In this document: piece by piece, positions 1 to 5,717 of the stretch
Numbering within the stretch: position 1 is the stretch's first letter
How the letters are laid out: every line of letters begins with the position of its first letter
Assembly: GCA_009783525.1 (NCBI GenBank)
Contig: WRDG01000072.1
Span: forward strand, 1 to 9,460
Direction of reading: 5' to 3'
DNA: 9,460 nt
Source: Defluviitaleaceae bacterium
Lineage (GTDB): Bacteria > Bacillota > Clostridia > Lachnospirales > WQUN01
Position numbers and translations under genes: made by a program
Notes under the pieces: model-generated
Told to the model about the DNA's origin: nothing
The model's input: the letters and a program-made list of their open reading frames with translations, nothing else
Database searches by the model: none

Positions 1-2
1 AA

Positions 3-1133
3 AACGGCGAGCTCCAAATGACAGGCGGCGCCGACCGGAGTTCTTATATCGAAGTACCTTTTAAATTCAAGCTGCCGTTCCGCATTGACATGACCGCGAA
101 AATGGATTCGCCTGCTTTGATTTTACGCATAGGCGACGGATACATAAACCTTAACACAGGCGGGATGGATAACCGCAGGATGATGTCGATTGTCGGCGGC
201 GAAACGAAACCGAATATCCATAAATTCGATAACTTTGTTCCGCTGAACGAATTTTTTGATGTTACGGTTATTTACGGAAAAAAAGCAATGCAGTTAATTA
301 TAAACGGCGAAGAACGGTACTTTAATAAAAAAGACGCATACATGAAACCGCCGAAGACCCCGGCGAAAAAAGACGCTTACAGCGCGTTTTCGCAAAGCGA
401 AAATTTTGATATGACGGATACCGATTTTAGTGACGGGTTCGGAATAAAACTGGCTTGCTTCCAGCGCACGGAAGTTTTTATAAAATCATTAGCTATAACG
501 GAATATGACGATGAACCGGAGTTTAAAACATTGCCGAAAAGGGATTATGTATACGCTCCCACTCTTACCAAAACAGAAAAACCGCAGCTTGAGGACTGCA
601 TAAAAGATTTATCGCCGGAGCTTATCAATTGCATACTTGACATGGACAAACATTTGAAAGCCTTAAAATTTAGGCGGTTAATCGAGGGCGGCTGCACGGG
701 TCGCATGGGCGAGCAGGACGCAAAGCGTCCGACCAGCCCGGAAAGTAAAATTTCATACACCATGCCAAGAGTTACGTTATGGAAAATGAACATTTCGCAC
801 CATTTAATGACCCATCGGACAATGGCCATGCTGGGGTTTTATGTTAATCAGTCGGGTAAGTATGAGGAAAAGTTTAACGCATTATTTTTGCGTAAATTGG
901 AAGAATATAATCCCGATTTCGCCGGTGAAATATTTTTTAGGATGTCGCAAATGAATTATTGCAAGGTTTGCGGAGGCAGCAAGTGTTCACACTTTAATTT
1001 AACCGAATATAAAGGAAGCAAGAAAAATAATTGCGCTCATTTTGTGCAGTACAAGATGATACCCTCCGATTTCGCCGATGTTAAAATAGTTTTAGATATT
1101 ATTTTAAAATTATCAAAGGAGCTGACATTATGA
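3..1133 (+). CDS. Left-truncated two-domain protein: jelly-roll-like N-terminus plus Cys/His C-terminal domain
   Basis: The frame is open to the left edge, and the first in-window ATG (18-20) has no ribosome binding site, so the true start is probably upstream; residue numbers here count from that ATG. Residues about 5-165 look like a beta-rich concanavalin/LamG-type fold (alternating strands, IINGEERYF, then IKSLAITEYDDEPEF closing it). Residues about 190-371 form a second domain ending in C315, C318, C323, H325, Y331-K332-G333 and C339, a likely metal site. The same C-x7-C-x-H-x5-[YF]-K-G-x5-C pattern occurs near the end of the 5718-6932 product. No signal peptide can be judged because the N-terminus is missing. 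Two stretches look inserted: residues about 121-131 (palindromic element at 379-408) and 224-242 (GC-rich stretch at 687-743). The stop overlaps the next start (ATGA), so the genes are translationally coupled. Function unknown; binding of a carbohydrate or other ligand is only a fold-based guess. Confidence 0.85.
   Translation, partial: NGELQMTGGADRSSYIEVPFKFKLPFRIDMTAKMDSPALILRIGDGYINLNTGGMDNRRMMSIVGGETKPNIHKFDNFVPLNEFFDVTVIYGKKAMQLIINGEERYFNKKDAYMKPPKTPAKKDAYSAFSQSENFDMTDTDFSDGFGIKLACFQRTEVFIKSLAITEYDDEPEFKTLPKRDYVYAPTLTKTEKPQLEDCIKDLSPELINCILDMDKHLKALKFRRLIEGGCTGRMGEQDAKRPTSPESKISYTMPRVTLWKMNISHHLMTHRTMAMLGFYVNQSGKYEEKFNALFLRKLEEYNPDFAGEIFFRMSQMNYCKVCGGSKCSHFNLTEYKGSKKNNCAHFVQYKMIPSDFADVKIVLDIILKLSKELTL
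379..408 (+). repeat. Intragenic palindromic element, family A (diverged copy)
   Basis: A 30-nt stretch with the perfect hairpin TTTTCGC-AAA-GCGAAAA (387-403). It matches the two copies inside the 4767-5717 gene (around 4955-4984 and 5012-5041) at 25 of 30 positions, and all five differences are transitions (A here for G there, T here for C there), as expected if this copy decayed toward AT. It is read in a different frame (S-A-F-S-Q-S-E-N) from the other copies (R-V-F-A-E-R-K-F), so the likeness is at the DNA level. A repeated KKDAY codon run (327-341 and 366-380, period 39) lies just upstream. Confidence 0.65.
687..743 (+). repeat. Candidate intragenic palindromic insertion, family C (single copy)
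   Basis: A GC-rich stretch inside an otherwise AT-richer gene, encoding residues about 224-242 (GGCTGRMGEQDAKRPTSPE). It contains the perfect hairpin GGACGC-AAA-GCGTCC, flanked by GGTCG upstream and CGACC overlapping the right arm. The peptide is Gly/Arg/Pro-rich and disordered-looking, and sits between a helix (LKFRRLIE) and a strand-like segment (SKISYTMP). There is no second copy in the window, so insertion is inferred from composition and structure only. Confidence 0.35.
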
Positions 1134-1960
1134 TCGAATTACCTGAAACCTACGTGCTTGCCGAGCAGATCAACAAGACGCTTGCCGGCAAAACAATCAA
1201 GAGCGCCGTTGCAAACGGCGTCCCGCACGGGTTCGCTTGGTTCACGGGAGACCCGGCGGAATACCCGTCCAAGCTTAACGGCAAAAAAATTGAATGTGCA
1301 AAGCCCGGCACAGGCTATACCTGCGGCGGCAACACCGAGGTTTATTGTATGGAATGGCTGCTTGCCATCAACACGCCCATCAAATACCACGCGCCCGGAG
1401 AAAAACTGCCCAAGTCGCATCAGCTTTTGTTAGAGTTAGAGGATGGTTCGCACATGTCCTGCACGGTGCAAATGTACGGCGGGATGCTTCTGTTCCCGCT
1501 GTCCGAAGGCCGCCCCGAATCTTTCAAGTGGAACGACAAGCCCGACCCATATACGAACGAATTTAATGAAGTATATTTCGACGGCCTGCGCCGCGGCGTT
1601 AAACAAAATATCAGCGTCAAAGCGTTTCTCGCCACCGAACAGCGGATACCCGGCTTCGGCAACGGCGTATTGCACGACACAATTTTTAACGCCCGCATTC
1701 ACCCGAAGCGGAAGATGGAAACGCTGGCGGACAAAGACATGGAAAATTTATATAAAAGTTTGAAATCTACTCTTTTTGCCATGCGCGACGGCGGCGGGCG
1801 CGATACCGAGCGCGACCTGTTCGGCAAGCCGGGCGGTTATCAAACGATCCTTTCGAACAAAACGCTCGCGTCGCCGTGCCGCGTTTGCGGCGGCGGGCTG
1901 GTACGCGAGGCGTATATGGGCGGTAATATTTATTTTTGCCCGACTTGCCAAAAAATTTGA
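1130..1960 (+). CDS. Fpg/Nei-family DNA glycosylase homologue with altered active site
   Basis: A 276-residue protein, the usual Fpg/MutM length. It starts MIELPE, matching the Fpg MPELPE N-terminus. A helix-two-turn-helix region follows (GFGNGVLHDTIFNARIHP, residues 175-192) with the conserved Asn (N178), and the C-terminus carries a C-x2-C-x16-C-x2-C zinc finger (C250, C253, C270, C273) ending CPTCQKI. Known Fpg enzymes excise oxidised purines using the N-terminal Pro as nucleophile, with Glu and a Lys. Here the Pro is Ile2 while Glu3 is kept. The segment aligned with RAKYLLLEL reads KSHQLLLEL, putting His97 where the Lys should be, and the zinc-finger Arg aligns with Gly. The start is set by AAAGGAG (1115-1121), 8 nt before an ATG that overlaps the previous stop. 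It is probably DNA-binding; classical bifunctional lyase activity is doubtful. It could instead be an altered-chemistry glycosylase. Confidence 0.93.
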   Translation: MIELPETYVLAEQINKTLAGKTIKSAVANGVPHGFAWFTGDPAEYPSKLNGKKIECAKPGTGYTCGGNTEVYCMEWLLAINTPIKYHAPGEKLPKSHQLLLELEDGSHMSCTVQMYGGMLLFPLSEGRPESFKWNDKPDPYTNEFNEVYFDGLRRGVKQNISVKAFLATEQRIPGFGNGVLHDTIFNARIHPKRKMETLADKDMENLYKSLKSTLFAMRDGGGRDTERDLFGKPGGYQTILSNKTLASPCRVCGGGLVREAYMGGNIYFCPTCQKI

Positions 1961-1963
1961 AAT

Positions 1964-1986
1964 AAAACCGTATACGACGGTTTTTT
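1964..1986 (+). terminator. Intrinsic terminator after the Fpg-like gene
   Basis: Perfect 8-bp stem AAAACCGT / ACGGTTTT (1964-1971 with 1977-1984), 5-nt loop ATACG, continuing into a run of six T. It begins 3 nt after the stop codon and separates the first gene pair from the 2029 gene. Confidence 0.75.
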
Positions 1987-2012
1987 GCGGTCTTCAAATT
2001 ATTTTTGCTTTT

Positions 2013-2019
2013 AGAAGGA
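2013..2019 (+). promoter_or_regulatory. Ribosome binding site deciding the 2029 start
   Basis: AGAAGGA lies 9 nt before the ATG at 2029. An alternative upstream TTG start at 2005 in the same frame would put this site inside the coding sequence, so the ATG at 2029 is preferred. Confidence 0.7.
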
Positions 2020-2028
2020 CGGTTTGCC

Positions 2029-2946
2029 ATGCCCGAACAAAAAATCGAAGCGTATCTGCCCGCGGCGCCCCGAAGCATTTTCCTTGAAAAGCAAATCAAG
2101 GCGGCGTTGGAAGGAAAAATAATTATTGAAACGTCGTGGGAAAAATATTTTACGGGGAAGTATTCGTGGCACGGGGATCATATCGAGGGTTTTGACAAAT
2201 TACCGAGCCATACCGTAATTTTCGCGGACGCTTCGTTTGTTTTGACAGATAAAGGCGCGTTGATTTCGTTCGGCTGTATGGACGGCGGGCTGCGCTTTTT
2301 CCAAAAGGACGAAACAGTCAGCCTTCCAAAAATAAGTAAATCTGAAAGCCACGGTTACCACGCTAAAATTTTTTTTGGCGACGGTTCATGCTGTGGCTTT
2401 GTTTTATATGGTTGGGCAACGATGTTCAAATTATATGATGTCAACATAAACCGGGTTGATAAATCGAAAATAAGTAAAAGCGAAAAATTTCCGTTTCTGC
2501 CGAAGCCGCCGATTGACGTAAACGATGACGAAGATTTTACGCTCGAAAATTTCCGCAAGTGGTTGTCCATAAACCCCGGAGCGAACATAATCGAAAATTG
2601 CGCAACGGCGAAAGGCGCGTTTAAAATCGACAATCCGATGATGAATTACTTATTGCTGGTTTCTAAAATCCATCCGCGGACAAAAACACGGGCGTTAGAC
2701 GACGACGAAATCAAAATTTTATTTGAAAATACGAAACAACTCGTAAACGAATACAAATCGGGAACAAGGGTTTGCGATCATACTGATATTTACGGAAAAA
2801 CGGAACCTGCGCATAACGACATAACAAGAATGACTGCGGCTGTTTTAGGCAAGCCGTGTCCTATATGCGGCGCATCCGTCGACGCAACTCCTGCAGCGGG
2901 GTCGAAGATGTATTTTTGCCCGAATTGCCAAAAAATAAAAAAATGA
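2029..2946 (+). CDS. Degenerate Fpg-like paralogue (H2TH-like and zinc finger)
   Basis: A 305-residue homologue of the preceding Fpg-like protein. Residues 199-242 (from KIDNPMMNYLLL through IHPRTK) align without gaps to residues 175-218 of the neighbour, keeping the H2TH Asn (N202) and the IHP turn. The C-terminal zinc finger has the identical C-x2-C-x16-C-x2-C spacing (C277, C280, C297, C300) and the same CQKI ending. The N-terminus has about nine extra residues before the region matching LPETYVLAEQI (here APRSIFLEKQI); both the nucleophilic Pro and the Glu context are lost, and the GFGN signature is reduced to KIDN. The Lys position again appears as His (H111, in GYHAKIFF). The beta-sandwich is less conserved. 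It is unlikely to be a standard glycosylase; a DNA-binding or partner subunit is an inference. The 13-nt gap to the next gene suggests an operon. Confidence 0.88.
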   Translation: MPEQKIEAYLPAAPRSIFLEKQIKAALEGKIIIETSWEKYFTGKYSWHGDHIEGFDKLPSHTVIFADASFVLTDKGALISFGCMDGGLRFFQKDETVSLPKISKSESHGYHAKIFFGDGSCCGFVLYGWATMFKLYDVNINRVDKSKISKSEKFPFLPKPPIDVNDDEDFTLENFRKWLSINPGANIIENCATAKGAFKIDNPMMNYLLLVSKIHPRTKTRALDDDEIKILFENTKQLVNEYKSGTRVCDHTDIYGKTEPAHNDITRMTAAVLGKPCPICGASVDATPAAGSKMYFCPNCQKIKK

Positions 2947-2953
2947 AGGAGGT
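2946..2953 (+). promoter_or_regulatory. Strong ribosome binding site for the GyrI-like gene
   Basis: AAGGAGGT, near-perfect anti-16S complement, 6 nt before the ATG at 2960. Its first base is the last base of the preceding TGA, so translation of the two genes is probably coupled. Confidence 0.75.
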
Positions 2954-2959
2954 TCATCC

Positions 2960-3730
2960 ATGCAGCCAACCATCATCAGCAAGGACAAGCTGTTTATCAC
3001 CGGATTAACCGGCGACGCAAATAAAACAGGCGAGGTTTGGAACGATTTTGACAGCCGTTATAAAGAAAATCCGTTCCCGAAAAAAATTACTGCGGAGGGA
3101 ACGGACGAAGCCGGGTACGAAATCCGTTTTTGGAGCGAAGCAAAGAAGGGGCAGGATGTTGTCCGGTCGGATGCATCGCATCTTGCTCGACTATGCAACC
3201 TACATGTCGGCTTTGCGACCGAATCCGAGTTGGCGATTGATGGCTTTGACACGATTGTTATCCCGGCTACGGAATACGCCGTTTTTGAAGTTTTCGTCGC
3301 AAAGGGCTACGACAGCGGCAACGCCGCAATGGATAAGTGGGTGGAGGATAATTCGCTACAGTTAAAATGCCGTGAAATCGACGGCAACGGATTTATTATC
3401 GAATACTACGGTTGTAAATTCAAAGACGGAAACCAACCCGACTCCATCGTGGAGTTTTGGGTTCCGTTTTATCGTTTCTGTCAATCGTGTTATTCTCCTT
3501 TGATGAAACCGGAAGATTTCGGTAAGGAAACGGACGGAAACCAAAACAATGATTATTGCTGTTCTTGTTATGAAAACGGTTCATTATATGGCGGCGATGC
3601 AATGAAGATAGAAGAAATGATTGAAATTTGTGTGCCATATACTGTTAAAGCCGGCAAATATAAAGATGATAACGAAGCGCGAACCGCTATGTTGGAATTC
3701 TTCCCGAAACTAAAAAGATGGGCGAAATGA
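2960..3730 (+). CDS. GyrI-like effector-binding domain fused to a putative zinc ribbon
   Basis: 256 residues. Residues about 1-170 resemble the GyrI/AraC-type small-molecule-binding domain: N-terminal FITGLTGD, the central strand IVIPATEYAVFEV, the segment AAMDKWVEDN and the closing strand SIVEFWVPFYR. Residues about 173-256 match the putative zinc-ribbon family seen in many Bacillota: FCQSCYSPLMKPEDFG, then NDYCCSCYENG with C174, C177, C200/C201 and C203 as likely metal ligands, then EEMIEICVPY and a C-terminal helix ending KLKRWAK. There is no DNA-binding HTH, so it is probably a stand-alone ligand or drug sensor rather than a repressor; the ligand is unknown. Residues about 66-80 (around VVRSDASHLARLCN) sit between strands and look longer than expected for this domain, possibly an insertion. 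It lies 13 nt after the degenerate Fpg-like gene. Confidence 0.9.
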   Translation: MQPTIISKDKLFITGLTGDANKTGEVWNDFDSRYKENPFPKKITAEGTDEAGYEIRFWSEAKKGQDVVRSDASHLARLCNLHVGFATESELAIDGFDTIVIPATEYAVFEVFVAKGYDSGNAAMDKWVEDNSLQLKCREIDGNGFIIEYYGCKFKDGNQPDSIVEFWVPFYRFCQSCYSPLMKPEDFGKETDGNQNNDYCCSCYENGSLYGGDAMKIEEMIEICVPYTVKAGKYKDDNEARTAMLEFFPKLKRWAK

Positions 3731-3857
3731 TAAGCATAAAAAAAATTTGATTGAGATTGCCGCAAAAAATTGTTTGAACGCAAACGCTTTGCATTTCGCA
3801 AACTGCGAAATTGATCCCGCTAAAATCAAAGCCGTTATGATAAATGAAGGCAGGTGA
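3727..3857 (+). pseudogene. Short frameshifted 5' gene remnant, possibly of a uracil-DNA glycosylase-superfamily gene
   Basis: An ATG at 3727 overlaps the previous stop (ATGA) and reads M-I-S-I-K-K, then hits TGA at 3748. Shifting frame within the A8 tract (3738-3745) opens 38 sense codons (3741-3854) including NLIEIAAKNCLNANALHFAN and CEIDPAKIKAVMINEGR, then TGA at 3855-3857. This is protein-like rather than random. It resembles, from memory, the N-terminal ~35 residues of clostridial uracil-DNA-glycosylase-superfamily proteins; I cannot confirm that. The rest of the gene is absent, replaced by the ribosome binding site and start of the toroid gene 4 nt later. One extra A would restore a 43-residue peptide, so a small intact ORF or a sequencing error in the A run is the alternative. 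Confidence 0.45.
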
Positions 3858-3861
3858 ATGT

Positions 3862-4770
3862 ATGTTGAACGATGTTATAAATTGGCTTTTAGAGGACGAC
3901 AACCCCGCCGTCAAATACCGGACGCAAACAGAACTGCTCGATATGCCGAAAAAAAGCGCAGAAACAGAAATGACCCGCAAAGCTCTCCTGTCGTCCGATT
4001 TAATGAAATCGGTCATGGCTCTTTTTGATGTTGGCAAAAATTTTTCGGATTCTCACGCACTCAGCGCTCTTGCGGAGTACGGACTCACCCGCGACGACGT
4101 TGACATAGACAGTTATGTGAACAGACACATCATTAATACAAATTTCCGCGACGGATGCGGCGAAGGATTTTTACTGCGCAATCTTGTCGCGCTCGGATAT
4201 ACCACTAACCAGGCGGTGATAAATGAATTGCCTCTCATCCTTGCCGCGCAGCAGAGCGACGGCGGTTATCCTTGTATCAGCAACAATCCAAAAATAAAAA
4301 AACCCTGCGTTCCGCATAAAAGTTGTTTTCAAATGACGGCAAGCTATTTGCTGCTGGCGGCGGAAATGTTCAAAAAGGGCGTTGACTGTCCGCAAACGGA
4401 AGGCATCGTCAATTATTTTCTATGCCGTGACGTGCTGTACCGCCATGACGATCCCAACCGATTTGTTAAGGATGTACACGCCACAACCTTTCATCCGCCT
4501 GTATGCATCCGCATCGGCTTACATATGATTCTTTGCGCCCTGTCGGTATTGGGCAAGGGCAGCGACCCCGGATGCAAACGGGCGTGGGAAATCCTTTCCG
4601 GCAAATGTGACGTAAAAGGAAGAAACCCCTCCGGGGTTTTTGTGCACGGTAAATATATTTTAGACGGTTCATTGACAAAGCCTTACTTAAAAATAGAAAA
4701 ACCCGGAAAGCCAAGTAAATGGGTGACGTTTTATTCACTGCTGGCGAAAAAGGAGCGTGATAAGTTATGA
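3862..4770 (+). CDS. Alpha/alpha-toroid (prenyltransferase/squalene-cyclase-like repeat) protein
   Basis: 302 residues from the ATG at 3862, chosen because AGGTGA (3852-3857) precedes it and MLNDVINWLLEDDNPAVKYR matches the start of the paralogue at 6932. An in-frame ATG at 3844 is less likely. Helical throughout, with toroid-type segments CGEGFLLRNLVALGY (residues 99-113) and AAQQSDGGYPC (128-138), the latter resembling a QW-type repeat turn. Further conserved blocks are RDVLYRHDDP, CALSVLGKGSDP and KWVTFYSLLAKK. The DxDD motif of squalene-hopene cyclases is not seen, so enzymatic cyclase activity is not supported; a binding or scaffold role is possible. Residues about 252-261 (KGRNPSGVFV) are an insertion relative to the paralogue and coincide with a palindromic element at 4615-4646. 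The stop overlaps the next gene (ATGA). Confidence 0.88.
   Translation: MLNDVINWLLEDDNPAVKYRTQTELLDMPKKSAETEMTRKALLSSDLMKSVMALFDVGKNFSDSHALSALAEYGLTRDDVDIDSYVNRHIINTNFRDGCGEGFLLRNLVALGYTTNQAVINELPLILAAQQSDGGYPCISNNPKIKKPCVPHKSCFQMTASYLLLAAEMFKKGVDCPQTEGIVNYFLCRDVLYRHDDPNRFVKDVHATTFHPPVCIRIGLHMILCALSVLGKGSDPGCKRAWEILSGKCDVKGRNPSGVFVHGKYILDGSLTKPYLKIEKPGKPSKWVTFYSLLAKKERDKL
4615..4646 (+). repeat. Intragenic palindromic element, family B, copy 1
   Basis: 32 nt matching 5774-5805 at 30 of 32 positions. The core is AAACCCC-TCC-GGGGTTT, flanked by AAAGGAAG on the left and TGTGCA on the right. Read here as K-G-R-N-P-S-G-V-F-V. The paralogous toroid protein at 6932 lacks exactly 10 residues at this point while both flanks align (AWEIL before, LDGSL after), so the element is a 30-nt in-frame insertion. 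The stem followed by T residues could also act as a weak terminator. Confidence 0.75.
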
Positions 4771-5717
4771 CCCCGCATGAACTGATGATAAAAACAAACC
4801 ACCACCTTATCAAAGGCGGCGAGTTGACGAAACCGCAAAAGGCGAACATCGTCCGCCAATTTTTTGATGCGCAAAGCAGTGAACGCGCCAAGCAAAATTT
4901 TTACAAAGGCGTAAAATATCCGGGAAATAAAGAACCCGACGAACAAGGGCGCGCGCAGCGCGTTTTCGCGGAGCGAAAATTCCGAAAAGAACCCGACGAA
5001 CAAGGGCGCGCGCAGCGCGTTTTCGCGGAGCGAAAATTCCGCACAGACAAAAACAACAGCGGGCATATGTATCCCATATTTTTTTTACCGCCGTACAACG
5101 GCAATAAAAAATTTCAAACGGTTATTCCCATGTCGCCGAAAACGCATATCTTATCGGCAAACTCTTATGAGCTTGAAATCATCAGGCTGCTTCATCTTTT
5201 TGCGCCAAACAACACGGTCGTTTTTGATATGGTAAAAAAATCATTGGAACGCTTAAAAAAAACTTGCTATGGCTATCACGATTGCGCCGTTGGTGAGTGC
5301 TTCCATACGGCTTTAATTGTTTTGCGGTTTATCGCCGCAACAGCGCCAAACGATACCGAATGGATAAATAAATTAATTTCGTTTTTTAAACGGAACATGG
5401 ATGAAAAGCTCGCGCTCCGAGGCAAAGGCGTTCATGGAAATGTTTTGTGGTATTACTGGCTCTGCTTGTCCGAGTTGCCGTTCGCGTTTGCCGAGCCGGA
5501 AATTTATAGATACAAAGACAAAATAATTGGTCAGTTAAACCGCAATTCGGTGATGAACAGTGAAAGCGGCAAAGCATACCATCCGGTGATGATCTGCGCG
5601 ATCCGCAACACACTTTCGCGTTTGCCGGATTTCGCGCATATTAAAAACCGTCAGCCGTATTTGAGCGAAAAAGACGGACGGCTGCATTTTGATATGAAAA
5701 AGGAGCAGGCATATTAA
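4767..5717 (+). CDS. All-helical protein of unknown function carrying a tandem 19-residue insertion
   Basis: 316 residues; the start overlaps the previous stop (ATGA) and is preceded by AAGGAG about 12 nt upstream. I do not recognise the family with certainty. Residues 1-50 are a helical N-terminus. Residues 55-92 are two perfect copies of a 19-residue unit (KEPDEQGRAQRVFAERKFR), a charged, probably exposed loop encoded by palindromic element DNA. The core resumes at MYPIFFLPPY, VIPMSPKTHILSANSYELEI and a run of helices to the C-terminus. CAVGECFHTALIVLRF (residues 173-188) resembles CGEGFLLRNLVALGY in the upstream toroid protein, so this may be a divergent helical-repeat or toroid protein. 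It has no signal peptide or clear membrane segment and is likely cytoplasmic. It stops directly before the next ATG, inside the four-gene operon. Confidence 0.85.
   Translation: MTPHELMIKTNHHLIKGGELTKPQKANIVRQFFDAQSSERAKQNFYKGVKYPGNKEPDEQGRAQRVFAERKFRKEPDEQGRAQRVFAERKFRTDKNNSGHMYPIFFLPPYNGNKKFQTVIPMSPKTHILSANSYELEIIRLLHLFAPNNTVVFDMVKKSLERLKKTCYGYHDCAVGECFHTALIVLRFIAATAPNDTEWINKLISFFKRNMDEKLALRGKGVHGNVLWYYWLCLSELPFAFAEPEIYRYKDKIIGQLNRNSVMNSESGKAYHPVMICAIRNTLSRLPDFAHIKNRQPYLSEKDGRLHFDMKKEQAY
4929..5041 (+). repeat. Tandem duplication of palindromic element, family A
   Basis: Two 56-nt copies (4929-4984 and 4986-5041) identical at every position, period 57, so the frame is kept. Each contains the GC-rich run GGGCGCGCGCAGCGCG and the perfect hairpin TTTTCGC-GGA-GCGAAAA (4963-4979 and 5020-5036). 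The 3' half of each copy matches the diverged copy at 379-408. Identity of the two copies points to a recent duplication. Confidence 0.9.

Noticed and set aside
2005..2028. TTG start extending the second Fpg-like gene by eight codons
   Set aside because: The extension would contain the AGAAGGA ribosome binding site that fits the ATG at 2029.
2330..2490. Repeated AAAATAAGTAAA (KISKS) in the second Fpg-like gene
   Set aside because: Short, AT-rich and in the same frame; explained by Lys/Ser-rich coding.
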